Below are positions 48,149-61,204 of a stretch of DNA of 64,000 nucleotides, in pieces. The stretch comes from Enoplolaimus lenunculus (Eukaryota; Nematoda; Enoplea; Enoplida; Thoracostomopsidae). Every line of letters begins with the position of its first letter. Position 1 is the first letter of the stretch. The stretch spans positions 248,001-312,000 of the forward strand of contig JASANG010001532.1 in assembly GCA_030248215.1 (NCBI GenBank), written 5' to 3'. The notes under the pieces were generated by a model. The model was not told the DNA's origin. It did no database searches and saw only the letters and a program-made list of their open reading frames with translations. The position numbers were made by a program, and so were the translations under genes.

Positions 48149-50552
48149 AACAACTCAGTTGGACGCACTCTGGAGTCAGCAGGTTACCATAAAATTTTTG
48201 CTAAACCGGAATGAAGGGATATATTTTTAAACGTACCGGATAACCAACCGAACTTGCTACAGCCAGCTCTAGTTAAATTTTTTGGTGTGCACCTCTGTGT
48301 CGAAATCGATTACAACCCACGCTGAGATTGGACCTACGAGGGATCCCTAGGCTAAGGCTCTCATGGACTTGAAACTAAAATGGTTTCTGGCTGTCAAACA
48401 ATTTTGTTGATATCGTAAATCTTTTCCTCAATCGCTCTAACGGCGTTTTCAACTTTCATGCCGTTAAAGCCATCAAAAGGCTGCTTATCGTAATTTCGTC
48501 TTTTGTCCACGAAAATCTAACACCCAGTTTGACTATATATACAATTTTGGTGTCTAAACTTTTTGTTCAATTTTTATAGGACGTTGCTCTATATGCGTTG
48601 AGCCAGGGTGGAACCGAATGATAATCCATTGCTAAGTTGCCGAATTCGAATCCGAACCTATGTGGTCACTTTGCGCTACAAATAATACAAATTGCACGAA
48701 CGCATAGACCTTGGAACCAGATTCAAAAAAATTCGTCTGGACGCAGGATGGACTCGGGTTCTATATTAAAAACTGTTGTTATATATAGCATTGAGCAATA
48801 AAGCTCGGATTCGGTTCCCACTATGGCAAAAACTGTCGAAAACATTTGATACATGCGTTTCGATTCTCATTCCATGTTTAAACGAATTCTGGTTGCGATA
48901 AAACTGTTTCCATTGACTGGATAAGATTGGGGTTGCTAAGCCAACATGTCAAACTTCTACAGTTTAATTTCGTGCTATATTTTTATCTAAACGAAGGGAC
49001 TTTTCACAGACAAGGTTCTGGTCAGTTAAGTCGCAATGAATATTCACCAGGCGTATATATACGTGGAGTGCACATGCCTTTGAAAATAATAAATAACCCC
49101 AGTTGGAGATAGGTATAATCTGCTGCAGTTTAGATTATCATAATCCACGGAAGCGAAATCTACCTTCGATGGTTTATTTTTGGCGATTATCAAGGTTTGC
49201 ATATTATACTAATGAAAGCTATATACTTAATTTTTATCGTCAGTTTTAGCAAAACATCTTAATTTCCACCAATCAAAATTTAATATGCACCGGAATTCTC
49301 AATACGGTTAAAATTTACTGTAACGGGAAGGTGAAAAAATACCTGAACAGGAATTTCGATAGCACCCTGACTTTCAATATACTTCGACTGCGTTCAAAAA
49401 TTGGAATTCGCCGCTAGCATATCCCTTAAAAATTCCAAAACTGCGGTGCTGCCCACCTTCACCACAAATGTTCCTGTTCTCCGATAGATAAGCATATATG
49501 TGCGTGCTGTATGTGTGCTTCTGTATGCTCAGCATATCACATTCATTACATTTGCAATATATACGCCGAAACGCGAAGCCTCCGTACTCAGAGTATCTAA
49601 GACATGAATTTATAACCTGAGATGGATGCGGGTATATACGTATACGGTATGTATATATTAGCGATGCCCCGGTTCTTGGTATTCCACTAGCCGGTTGTAT
49701 TTTTCAAACTTCAAAAAATTGGCACAATCATTTTCATTTATATTTATGCCACTTGCAATGGAACTGATTGATATACTTTAATATATTTTTTGTCAGATAT
49801 CTGTTGTATATTTACATGCACCTGTGTATGTTTGCAATGCTTATTGCGTTACAATAACGCTGAATATGTCTAAACCGAAGCCTAAGCGAATGTCAAAATG
49901 GCAGCCTTAATCCTAAGCCACCTCTATTTTATAGTGCCTAGGGAAAACTGGATGTCCTTAGATGTTAAGCTTTGTCAGACGTATATGCACATTTTACATG
50001 CCATAGGATACAAAAGGAAGAATCATTAGCTATATACGCTCTGATATTTGAATGGCGTTTAGTATTGCATTTGAATTAACTATCCCGCTCTGGGGTTTTG
50101 GTATCCAGTCTCACCCTGAAATATAGGTAGCTATATATACGATTCATAAAAATGTGGCACTGACAGGAACGCTGAGCTTTTAACATATGTTAAGAATCAC
50201 TGGTAAAATTGCATACCTTTGCCTGAAGTCGGAATTCGTGCTTGCGTACCGTTTATCGCCAGGCATGCTGCTTAAGGTGTAATATTACAAAATAAATCTA
50301 TAAGTCACAGAAATAACTAAAGCTTATGTTTCAGGATATCGTCTAATACTGATAACCATTGCAACAAAAATGTTCACAACATTATCCATTATGTTTTTCT
50401 GTTTATATTATGTACCGTGTTTTATACGAGGCATTCTTTATAAATTCGGCTGTGTCCACATAGAGTCGATGTTCATCGTGCAATCAAAATTCTGTATCCG
50501 ATGCCGAAGTCATAACCTGGACGGCTAGGGTATGACAAGCATCCGCAACCAT
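48149..50552. other. No gene firmly recognised
   Basis: The missing 5' exons and promoter of the TatD gene should lie here on the minus strand, but I could not define them. The frame at 48927-49112 has no support. Near 49871-49930 there is a short worn TAAGCCTAAGCG tract. Confidence 0.5.
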
Positions 50553-50895
50553 CGTGGTCACCATGTCATAAGTTGTGTCGGCTAGGGTGCGACGGTTTTC
50601 AGTTCTGAGTGCTTGCACCTCAAAATGAGGGGCGTTCAATAGATTTCGATCCCATGAGCCATTGCCGACAGATTCTCAATTCAGCGCGCAACCACGCCGC
50701 CTCACAATCTACTGCTGAGTTTTTAGGGTTTTATACCTTATGCAAACCTCAATATACACTCCTGTATCTTGGTTCGTTCGTATTTTCACTGCTGCTGCAT
50801 ATGAAGGAACTACATATGCATCAGTTTTAACCGATGTGCAGCATCAGCAAAATCTTCACTTTGCCTCCATGCAACCGTATGTCACATCCGAGACC
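50553..50895. mobile_element. tRNA-bearing repeat (SINE-like), copy 1
   Basis: It shares with 51895-52216 a head (GGCTAGGGTGCGACGGTTTT, CAGTTCTGAGT), a central tRNA-like part on the minus strand (GGCGGCGTGGTTGCGCGC), and a tail (CTGCTGCATATGAAGG, ACTACATATGCATCAG). The tRNA part is more decayed than in copy 2. The outer ends are approximate. Confidence 0.65.
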
Positions 50896-51894
50896 TGACC
50901 TTTGCATTTGAGTTCAAACAAACAAACAACCGTTGCGTAAAACTTACGTGCTTAATAAATGGTTGAATAACCTTCTTTCTTACCTGGCACTCACCCATAA
51001 AACGATTGTTCCATCTTAACTAGCTATGTACAAAAGATGAACAGGAAGTGTAAACCTTTTAAACACATCGATTTGCAAGCCTTTTCAAAATTTTGAGCCA
51101 ATAAACAATAAAACACTTGCACAAATTCGTACGATAGATCCTACGGGGTTTGTTGTTTCAATAAGTTAGGCTGGATGCTAGCGAATAAACTTAAAATAGT
51201 TTGTTATAAATTTTAATTAGAAACTCCATAATTTTCGCTCCAGTGTTATACAAAAGCAAGAATACAAGTAGCATGCACTTTGAGCAGCGACAAAGAGCTT
51301 TGGCTAAGATATTGACAGCTATTAAATTGTGAACGACAACAGTATTACGTTGTCATTTCAAATCACTGATACTTTTCATAGATACCAGCACAGTTTGAAA
51401 ATAACTGTTACAACAATTACGTTACTTAAAACTCAGGTTTCAAAATCTGTTTTTTCAGTATGAAATGTTTATTAACCTCCATGGTTTATCAACATGGCAC
51501 CGGTGTAAAAACCGAGCTATGCGGAATTACATGGTTAGTGTTTTTGAAAATGGTATCTGTAAATTTTACAAGAGTGACGATTAAAGAAAGAAGCATAAAA
51601 AAGGAAATATTGGCTGTGATGCAGACATATCCGTAGCGAGCTCACCTTGCTAGGGTTTCAAAAATCTTTTCAAGAGGGGCAAATGAAGTTTTCAGTGACT
51701 TACAAGCTAGGTTGCTAAACGCCCAGTTCCTAATGAGTAATTTGGAAGCAGAAATCTTATTGAAAACCTCTGACTTAAGGTCAAGCTACAAAACTTAGGT
51801 CAAATCTGGGCCAGTGTTTTTATGTGTATAGAACCTATCACTTTTTAGCAAATAATCGAGAACATTTAGACTAATTTAATGTAGTTGAATAGAT

Positions 51895-52216
51895 TATGTG
51901 TAAATTGGGTAGGCTAGGGTACGACGGTTTTTAGTTCTGAGTTAGCAGGTGAAAGTGAGGGATGCTCCCGGGAGGTTTTGAACTCGGTCGACAGATTATC
52001 AGTCTAGCGCGCTATCCACTGAACCACGCTGCATCACAATCAACTGCTGAGTTTTCTGTTGTTATGCCTTATATGAACCTCAACATTATGCACATGCATC
52101 TTGGTTCTTCCATGTTTTTACTGCTGCTGCATATGAAGGCACTACATATGCAGCAGTGATTCATACCGATACGCAGCATCAGCATGAGGTTATTATTTGC
52201 TTCCATACGTCCGCCT
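51895..52216. mobile_element. tRNA-bearing repeat (SINE-like), copy 2
   Basis: Same layout as copy 1. On the minus strand at about 52036-51966 it reads GCAGCGTGGTTCAGTGG, ATAGCGCGCTAGACTGATAA, TCTGTCGACC: an intact A box and an anticodon loop CTGATAA (GAT, Ile). The B-box region (GAGTTCAAAACC) is weak. I see no A-rich tail, so SINE identity is an inference. Confidence 0.65.
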
Positions 52217-52308
52217 GTCACATCCCCCGATTTTTCTACAAGGTCGTCCCTTGACCGCCAACTTATGTATTTTTTGGTTCTTCCGCGGGTGTTTGCTATT
52301 GCGATCTA

Positions 52309-52425
52309 GTCGTGGTCACCATGTGATAAGTTGGGTAGGCTAGGGTACGGCGTTTTTTCGTTCTGAGTTGGCAGCTGAATGAGGTTATTATTTGCCTCCA
52401 TACTTATGCATGTCACAGATTATAT
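52309..52425. mobile_element. tRNA-bearing repeat, copy 3 with central part lost
   Basis: TCGTGGTCACCATGTGATAA and GGGTAGGCTAGGGTACGGCG (the head) join directly to GAATGAGGTTATTATTTGCC and the tail words of copy 2. The tRNA-like middle is absent. Confidence 0.6.
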
Positions 52426-52429
52426 GTTC

Positions 52430-53434
52430 GTTAACTGTTTCTGCTTTTTCCTACGTTTGACCACAATATGTCTCTTTCGTTTAAAATTCCTATCAGAAAT
52501 GAGTTATAGGTGGATCATGTTTTTCGAATTTCACTAATCGCATCAAGGAATGTTTATGTTAGCATAATGCTAATTGGTTTGACATTTTTGAAAAGGCTTA
52601 TTAAACAGTGGAAGTAATTTATCCTAGGTTCCTGTCAAATACGTGTTTTAATCATAGTAAATTTTTTGGTCACGTGGTATCGTCTTAAAATTAAATACAT
52701 CTTCAAAAAAACTAAAAAAGTTTATTGATTTTGACAAACACAATTTCGAAACTGTTGTAGCAAAATTTTCTTCACCAGTTCAGGCTCTCGAGATTCTATC
52801 TTTTCTATTGAGCAATATAGCATTTGCTTCGCTGAAGAAGCTGATTTCAGTAAGATTTGAATGAATTTTTGCTACTGTCTGTAAGTATATACCATTGATA
52901 ATGATGTTTTGCCTTCTTTGAGAAACTTTTCTAATTTGTCACTTTCTAAATTGTTTTTACTGATGCTGAATGTCCTGGGCTTTTCAGGAACCGTTGTTTG
53001 AAAATATCGAAAAAATTGTGTTGAAAGTTAAAAAATGGCTATTATTCGAACCGTCTGGACGAGTTAATTTCGTATTAAAAGTTTCAACCGCGTATGACCC
53101 AGAATAAGCGAGTTTTTCTTAAAAAACTTTGTTTTAACACGAAATGATTTTTATGCTTTTTAGCCCTGACACTTTTTGACTAGCGTTTTGAATACATTTT
53201 ATTTCTTTCAGTTTTTTTCATCCGAAATTCAGACTGGTTTCCTTCCTTGAGGACGGAGCGCTATGGTTTTGTTTATTGTCTATATATTTGCATAATATGG
53301 TGTTTTAGTTAAATCGGGTAAAATACTGTATTCCTGTATGCGTGATAACGTGGCATCGAGTTTGCCAACAAAATACAGCGTTCTTGCAATTGTCAATAAG
53401 TACTTTCTGAGAAGTTTCTTATCGGGTTGTTGTT
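52430..53434. other. No gene recognised; 5' flank of the dehydrogenase gene
   Basis: AT-rich and without an open frame of note. It should contain the promoter of the gene starting at 53435, but I see no clear TATA or initiator motif to call. Confidence 0.5.
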
Positions 53435-56400
53435 TTGGTCATGATATCTTGTGTCGCTCAAGTTGGTCGTCGGATTTTGTCTGGAACTTCAGTGTTTCGG
53501 AGTGGATTTCGCTGTCAGTCATACTTTCCTATTGATGATGATTTATATGGATTAACAGACGAACAGAAACAGGTAACATTATTTAGTTCAGGTCTTCACG
53601 TCCACAGGCACAAGTTTGCTGCTGGGCTTGGGTATCAATAGGGAACCATATTTGACCGTGAATTCCTACTTCTGAATGTATTTAATTTGCGCCTTGAACG
53701 GCCAATGTTTTCCTTTATTTGCTGTTTTGAAATTGTTGTTTTTAGTTTCGAGAAACTGTGTTTCAATTTGCTCAAAAAGAACTGGCTCCGCATGCAGACA
53801 AGCTGGACAGAAATGATATTTTCGATCAATTCAGGGTAATTTTATATTTTTTAACTTATGCAATATTTGTTTTTGTGATCAAATTTTTTAATATAATTGC
53901 GAAAGTTGTTATCACGTATGAAGTTATCATTTATTTCACTTTTGTATCTGCAAACTTAATTTTGAGAAAAATGTTCTGCTTGTACTTAAGACAAATAGTA
54001 GCCTGATGCATGACGGAAAGCGTTCCGTCTGAGTATTCTTTATTTGCATTTTAGCCATTCTGGAAAAAGCTTGGAGATATGGGACTTTTGGGCATCACCG
54101 TTCAAAGTGAGTTGAGATACGTACGTAACGAAGCGATATATAAGGCGTATTGTTAAACTAATATAGAAGGATGTTTTATAAGGTGAAGTTTATAGAAATT
54201 GTAACGCTGTTTGTAGGGCTAATTTTGTAATGGATGGTTCATTATGAATACTTGTATGTGTTTGTTTGTAAAAGCTTGACGCTCGCTGTTTTTTGGCAGC
54301 TTAGTAAATTTATTGTTTTGTCGAAATCTAGTTATTATGCCGAATTCGAATAGTGTATCGTTGCTATGTTTATTGCTATACAAACACGATTCTGTTTGTA
54401 GCTATACCATCTCATTTTCAACTATCAATTTGGTCACATTATGTGTTTTTTCTATGTTTGTTTACGTTGCGAGCTATTCAGTGTCTGTTTACATTTTGAG
54501 TGTGCTTTTGACAGAGTTGCGTCTTTTAAATATGTTTCAGACGAGTATGGCGGTACTGGCGGTTCATATTTTGATCATGTTATCGCTGGAGAAGAAATTA
54601 CTCGTGCTAGCGCTTCGATTGCGTTGTCCTATGGTGCACATTCGAATTTGTGTGTAAATCAGTTGGTGCGCAATGGAACTGAAGATCAAAAGCAAAAATA
54701 TTTGCCGAAGGTTTGTTATATATGACGTACTGCGTGGCTGTAAAAGTTGCGCTATATTTGCCGCATGGCTCAGTCCGTCACCGTGCGTCACGTTGCGATA
54801 TCGTACGCGAATAACTCGCGTGCCATACCGTATGGTAACGGAGAGCGCCGCACGGTGACGGACGGCGCCGCACGATGACGGAACGCGAAGTACGGGTGAC
54901 GGACGGCGCCGGACGGCATGAAAAGTATAGCGCAACCTTAACGTGTTATGCTGTCCAAGTACTAGTTTTAACATTTGTAAATATTTGAATAGTTTTACTA
55001 TGCTTTCAATCTGTGTGCTACTGTCGATTTTGAAGTATGATTAACCATTTATAGCTGATTTCTGGCGAGCATGTCGGAGCTTTAGCAATGAGCGAAACTA
55101 ACTCAGGGTCAGATGTTGTTTCCATGAAACTAAAGGCCGAACATAAAGGTTTGTCACTTCAGTATAATATTGCTGCTAAAATCTGTCCGTATACTCTCTG
55201 GCCACTGATGCAGCGTTTGCTTATATGATAAGCTGAACTTTAAGCCTAAGCATCAGACTGAATTATTAATCTAGTCAATATGATTGAGAGGAAAGTGATA
55301 TCTTGTTAAGTAACCTGTTTTTACAATCATTGCGTTTTTATATATCATAAAATTTTACAGGTGATCATTACGTTCTCAATGGTCATAAATTTTGGATTAC
55401 AAATGCAACTGAGGCTGACGTCCTGATAGTGTATGCTCGCACTGATTTTGAGGAAGAAAAAGAATCGCATGGGATTTCAACGTTTATTGTGGAAAAGGTA
55501 GGTCGGTTATGCTTCGTAGGTTGGTTATACGCGTAATTGTTTTCCTGCTTCGTTAACTCTAAAATAAGCAACTATTTGGTTTTATTGGTGCGCTGTATGC
55601 TGAAAACGTATACCTAACTATAATCGGTTAACTAAGTGAAATAACACGGTGTTACATTAGCAGACTTTGTAAAGACCAATTTGTAGCAAAAATAGCACGC
55701 TATGCAGCACTCTGTCTTGTGAGACAAACTTTAGATATAAGCCTTATTTCAATTTCGCAGTAAGTTATTTTACAAAGCTGCGAGTATGCCGTAAGGGGAA
55801 CGATCCCTTTCGAGATCCTTCTCCACTTTAACTTCTCTCCCGGTAGTTGACCCCATACATTCTGCAAGTATAGAAATAACTTACATTTTGCAGCTCACCA
55901 GGGATCGACCGGATATCCGGTTCCGGTTTAATATCAGGCAAAATTCGACATCAGCATCCTTTATGCACCATCCGAATATCGGATGTTTGCGGTTGCGATC
56001 GCGAACAACATACAACTTCGTTATATGTCGAAATACTAGAAATTTTGTTGCGACCGCATTTCCCGGCAGGAAAGAAGATTATGTTTTGACAATGAAATTT
56101 TAGGCTAAAAATTTGTTTTAATTTAGTAAACAAATACTTTTGAACGACTGAAATACTACCAACAGTGCGCAAATTTAGATGCTATACCCGGTTAACATCC
56201 GGTTCCGATAAGAAATTTACTATCCGGTTCCGGTATCCGGTAACATTAATATCCGGTCGATCCCTATAAGTGCCCACTACTTGACGTTGTTGCAGGATTT
56301 TCCTGGCTTTAGAGTCGCTCAGAAGTTGGATAAATTTGGCATGCGTGGATCACCAACTGGAGAATTGGTATTTGAAAATTGTATCGTCCCGGGTACGAAA

Positions 56401-59400
56401 TGTTAATGTGCTTTGAAAATTGATATTAATATAATTTTATGTTTACACAAATTTTTTATTTGTGCTTTCAGTAAAACTTGAAAGAAACGTTTTGTCATGA
56501 CAAATTTGTTTGGACATTGATTGTATTGTTAGTTTTGATCTAAAGTTATTCCTAAACTGTTGGCAGATTTTTAGCAAATCCCTATGAAGTATGTATATAT
56601 TTGCTGCTAATTTAAACTTAGCAGAGTTCAGTTTTCAGAATGGCGTGTCAAAATTTTATTGCGCGAAGCTTTTTATATTTTGTGCTAGGGGGTCGAAAGA
56701 TGGATGTATGTCCGTCCGTCCGAAAAAAAATGTCAGGAATCACTGAACCGATTTTGATAAACTTTTTTGTTTGAAAGACTGTTATCCTGGATTATTAACA
56801 TCGCATTGGTGTTTTAAAATTTAAAGCCGTTCATTAGCTACAGGCTATTTTGCATAATTGGTTAAGCTTAACTTTGAACTTTTTAAGATTTTTCACTAAT
56901 TATTACGGTTACAAGCAATCTAATTTCAGCAATAAAGGGTTTTTGGGTGCGAGGAGTCTCAATAAATTGTCTACAAAACTTCAGAAACGATGATTGAATA
57001 GTTGGCTAATTTGCATATTAGCATAACTGATTATCATAAATTAGGACTTTTTACAATATTTCACTATTTATTAAGGCTATAAGTAATATAATTTCAGCAA
57101 TAAAGTATATTTAAGTACGAGGAATCTGAATAAATTGTCTACAATTGTTCACAAACCCCCAAAACCGATAAATGAATAGTTAGCTAATAACTATTTCGCA
57201 TATTAGCTTAATTACAAGTCTGTTCGAGCTTCGCTCAATACATGTAATCCCACTACGACTGGTATTAAACTGTGGGATAAGTATAGGTTAAAAGTACAGA
57301 AGGTTACTTTTACGTTTATTTATGTTTATTTTGTTTTATTTTAGCCGAAAATTTGCTTGGACAACGCAAAAAAGGTGTATACGTGCTGATGTCTGGCCTT
57401 GATATTGAGCGTCTCATTCTGGCCTCGGGTCCTGTTGGGTAAATATTTCTGCATCTTTATTATTTTTAAACCTATTCCAACAGAAATAGTTTGTTAGCGT
57501 CATGGTCTTGTGCCATGGTTATCAATCCACAGCTACTATAGTTCGTTTTGGTTGTCATTCGAAATCTTACCAGTTTAAAGACAGTTTCGTATCTAAGCTG
57601 ATTATTCACTTTGTGTGATCTTCTGATAGGAATGTTTTCATGCGTGGGCGTGGTACAAAATGTACCAGCACGCGTTGTGTTTTTGTTGTACCCCTTTCAC
57701 TATCGGGAGGGGTCGATGTTGTAAGTATATCACGTTGCTACCATCCGTATTTTTTAAGTATGTAAGCGGAGTAGTTTCATTATAATACTCAACGCGTGCT
57801 GGGTACATTCTTTTGTATACACAATGTACCTATCAGGCAGCTACATTTTCTTATCGGACAGTATGTATTATCTACTCTCATTTGTACTCATTGCTGGTCT
57901 AGGAGCAAGCATATTTTAATATGACGTTGTGTTAGCTTTGTGTTTAGAATCATGCAAGCTGCCTGTGATATTGCATTTGACTATGCTCATCAACGGAAGG
58001 CTTTTGGACAGCAAATCGGCGAGTTTCAGGTATTTGGGCATAAAACATTGTAAATCAGATTGTGCTTCTGTTCTATAAACTGTACTTACTTGTCTTTATA
58101 CAGGTAAAAAATAGAAGTAATTCTAATCAGATTAGGACATTACCCGCTGGTAATCGCGTGGCGGGTTAAGAATTTCAGCCACCGGTATACCCGCGGATAA
58201 AGATTTGTATCACGCGAGTGAACATGCGACATTGTCAGTTTTACTTCCGGTCGGTTGCTGTCCGGTGCTTTATTTAGTTTATTTAGTTCGGTTTGAAATT
58301 TTGTTGATTCTAGTAAACTTTCGTGTGTAAGTTTCGTTGAAGCTGTAACGCAAAACTTCATTTAATTGCAAAGCACCTGCGATCTTTGAAAATACTGATT
58401 TAACTTCAGATTCGGGTAAAAGGTGGGTCACGGCAATCTTTAAAATTCTGCTTTAACTTCAGTCGCGGGTAGATCTTTGTAGGGCGGGTATACTCGGGGG
58501 TAAAAAACTCATATTTGCGTGGGTTAAGCGCGGGTCGGGTAAAAAATCCATCCCACATCCCAATCTGATTGTAACTGTTGGCAAGTCTGTATTTACATTC
58601 ATCGTTGGATCCTGACGCAAATATTCCGTGTGTATTGCTAATTTGTAAATTTGCAAAAATGCAGTATGCTGGATTACACTTCGAAATATGAAATATTTTT
58701 GTGCCAGAGGAAACTACATAAGGTACTATCACTGTTTCTTCAGCCAAACCCCATATGTTTAGGTTTTAATTTCTATCGGGTTGCACACGTACTTTTAATG
58801 TTAAGATGTATGTATTGCAGCTAATTCAAGGCAAAATGGCTGATATGTACACGACGTTATCTGCGTGCCGTTCGTATCTCTATAATATTGCACGTGCTTC
58901 AGCCAGAGGCCATGTTAGCAATTATGTAAGTTTAAAGTAGAAACTTGTGTCGCAAAAATATATGTAATTGAAAATATTAATTTATAATCGTCGCTGTAGT
59001 GGTGGTATGAAAAGCAATCGCAATATTAGTGATTTTATGAAGCGCGCTGATTGTAATTTTACTCTTGCAATCTATGATTTAGTATTGGCATTTCGCTAGC
59101 TTAATTTCGAATGAGAAGGCGGTGGCATTTTCGGAGCGGCTCTGAGTTATACCCGGGAATTTGATGACTGGGACTGGTTTAGAAAGCCGTCGAGATAAAA
59201 TCGGGGGCTAAAATGTGGAAATTTTTGCGAATTGTTTGTATTTTTAGCAAATGTTGGCTATTTTTATTTCCAAGCATAGAAACGACCTTATCCCATGTTT
59301 AGTATTTCTATATTTGTAATTTCAAACCAGTTGGGATTTTGAAATGAATGTGCCTTAAAATGGGAGAATTTCGTCGAGTGGATGAACCCTCTCGTTTGCC

Positions 59401-60273
59401 CCTTAGCGAAATGGCAGCAGTATAGATATTATGATTGCTGACTGCGGTAAATATAGTTATTTTTCGCACATCTGTTTATGTTATCTACTTTTAATACATA
59501 TTTTTCAGGATTGTGCTGGTGTAATATTATATTGCGCTGAAAAAGCAACCCAAGTTGCGCTGGACGCACTGCAGATATTAGGTTTGTGTGATTAATTTGT
59601 TTATCGATGATTTCGAGACGTATATCTCAAGACTGAATTCAAATTTATGTTTTAAGTAACGTTTTAGGCAACAATAAACCCTTCTGTTAGTTGTAGTTGG
59701 CTTATTAACTTAATGGTAATTCCCAAGCAAACCACCTACCAATAATTTGTTTCGCAAAAAATAAAAACTGTAGAAAAATAACACATTGTGTTGTCATACT
59801 GATCCGTTCGAAGTACAAAGTTTGCGAGACGCTGAAACTCAATTATCCCTTCAATTTTTCAGACAGTATGGTTATTAAGTCAGTTAGGATGGCGCTATAG
59901 TTTCTGACTATTTTGATGTGATAAAATATCGTTTGGCAACGTAGTACGTGAATTGCCGGATGGCACCGTATAGTAATTTTGTCAACAAACTTTTTTGCTT
60001 TGCGGTGCGGGATGACGCTTGCGCAGCAAGTATAGCGGAACCCTTATTTGTTTTAAAAATATTCCCAATAGTTGCAGTAGCTATATTATGTGAATTGTAA
60101 ATGTACAAAATAAATATAAATTAATTTTAGGCGGAAACGGATACATTAATGATTATCCTACCGGGAGGTTAGTACGCGATGCGAAACTTTACGAAATTGG
60201 CGCTGGGACATCAGAAATTAGACGTTTAGTTGTTGGACGAGCAATTAATGCACATTATGGGCGGTCATCGTAG
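53435..60273 (+). CDS. ivd: Isovaleryl-CoA dehydrogenase, mitochondrial
   Basis: Twelve exons join in frame: 53435-53572, 53746-53835, 54055-54106, 54541-54710, 55055-55148, 55361-55497, 56296-56392, 57345-57438, 57948-58029, 58821-58925, 59509-59581, 60131-60273 (TAG). The product is 424 residues, matching the family (human about 426). It oxidises isovaleryl-CoA to 3-methylcrotonyl-CoA in leucine breakdown, using FAD and passing electrons to ETF, in the mitochondrial matrix. An import sequence ([20 protein letters not shown]) leads. Family stretches seen: [144 protein letters not shown]. The catalytic base in this enzyme is the Glu in LDIERL (residue 281 here), and the C-terminal IGAGTSE replaces the EGTSE of other acyl-CoA dehydrogenases; both IVD-specific features are present, so the assignment is firm. 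All introns are GT..AG. Five contain recognisable repeats. Confidence 0.97.
54742..54940. mobile_element. GC-rich MITE, GGTTGC..CTATA family, in IVD intron 4
   Basis: The left end AAAGTTGCGCTATATTTGCC pairs with the complement of the right end, AAGGTTGCGCTATACTTTTC and ATGCCGTCC. The inside holds repeated GGTGACGGACGGCGCC and CGTCACC words. Best-preserved copy of the family. Confidence 0.78.
55899..56266. mobile_element. hAT-like MITE in IVD intron 6
   Basis: Starts CAGGGATCGACCGGATATCC and ends TTAATATCCGGTCGATCCCT. Further CCGGTTCCGG blocks lie near both ends. The flanks do not show a clean 8-bp duplication. It ends about 30 bp before the exon 7 acceptor. Confidence 0.75.
56680..57240. repeat. 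Dispersed-repeat fragment with 170-bp internal duplication, IVD intron 7
   Basis: It begins with GTATGTCCGTCCGTCC and CACTGAACCGATTTTGATAA, wording typical of a dispersed invertebrate repeat. Two successive blocks of about 170 bp share AATTTCAGCAATAAAG, AATAAATTGTCTACAA and GAATAGTTGGCTAA-like strings. It ends near CTTCGCTCAATACATGTAAT. Class unknown. Confidence 0.55.
58120..58573. mobile_element. MITE with ATCAGATTRGG ends in IVD intron 9
   Basis: The left end TTCTAATCAGATTAGGACAT and the complement of the right end TTACAATCAGATTGGGATGT are inverted. The inside has ACCCGC/GCGGGT blocks near both ends (GGTAATCGCGTGGCGGGTTA; GCGCGGGTCGGGTAAAAA). Confidence 0.65.
59885..60048. mobile_element. 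GGTTGC..CTATA-family MITE, worn, in IVD intron 11
   Basis: Left GGATGGCGCTATAGTTTCTG and the complement of the right end AAGGGTTCCGCTATACTTGC resemble the ends of 54742-54940. GC-rich inner part with GCGGTGCGGGATGACGC. Confidence 0.5.
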
Positions 60274-61204
60274 CAAAATATTTAAATTTTTGAAGAAAAC
60301 AATACGTTATTTGTTGTGTATTCGATAAACATTCATGACAAAACAATTCCGATCTCATGATTTCAATGTAATTGTGTTTGAAACCATGTAAAATATAGAG
60401 AGCTGTTCATTGGGAGACATCGAGACCGGTGAACTTCGATACTCGGAAGCATAGGCTTAGGATTATGTTTAGGCTTGTATTTAGGATTACTCATAGGTTT
60501 ATGCTTAGGTTTAACCTCAGGCGTAGTGGGCAGGACATTATTATTATTAACACGGGTTTTCCGTAAATGGTTTACTGCGAGTAGTATTTTGATATGTTGA
60601 CTTGTATTCTCAACTTACGTATAGCACCTATCGCCAATTAGTGATTTTTCTCGTAATGTTCAGGACATGGGTTCAAAGTTAATATTAAAATAAAATATAT
60701 TTTTGAAATTGAGGTGAGTGTCTCTTTTCCTTCGCTGATCAGAATGATTTATACCTAAATTTCGTATTTCGATTGTTTCGGAAAATTATTGTAGTTGATG
60801 TGTTCGCCATCATTGTATGTTTGTAGAAGCATAATCAGGATTTTGGAAGGGAAGTTACATTTTATATGCACTTTGGGCTGTGTCTTAAGTGTAGATTAGG
60901 CATATTCCTACGCCTATACGTTGAAAACAGTGTAAGCGTAAGCCTAAACATAACATAATAGTCTTGAAATATAAGCCTATTCTTTTGCAGTCCTTCCAAA
61001 TAGACGGGACTCATCGAAATGAAACATGGTCAAAATTTCGAAGGATGTGTCTTGTGTTAAGCTGAAAACGTTCATAGAAACGCTTAAATAAAAACCTCAA
61101 ACGAAGTTCGTATCCCCAGCTGAGCATTAAATTTCAGCCTGTGGATTAAAATTATTTTTACTGTGATCAAGAAGTATTTCCTTAGTGTTTGGTATTGTGC
61201 TTGG
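60274..61204. other. No gene; degenerate TTAGG-like tracts
   Basis: 3' flank of the dehydrogenase gene. TTAGG/TTTAGG words cluster at 60445-60530, and CCTAAG-like words at 60895-60985 (a probable worn GGCC MITE). A candidate poly(A) signal (AAATAAAATAT) is near 60688. Confidence 0.5.

Noticed and set aside
54313-54974. Plus- and minus-strand frames overlapping IVD introns 3 and 4
   Set aside because: They are shadows of exon 4 or of the GC-rich MITE in intron 4.
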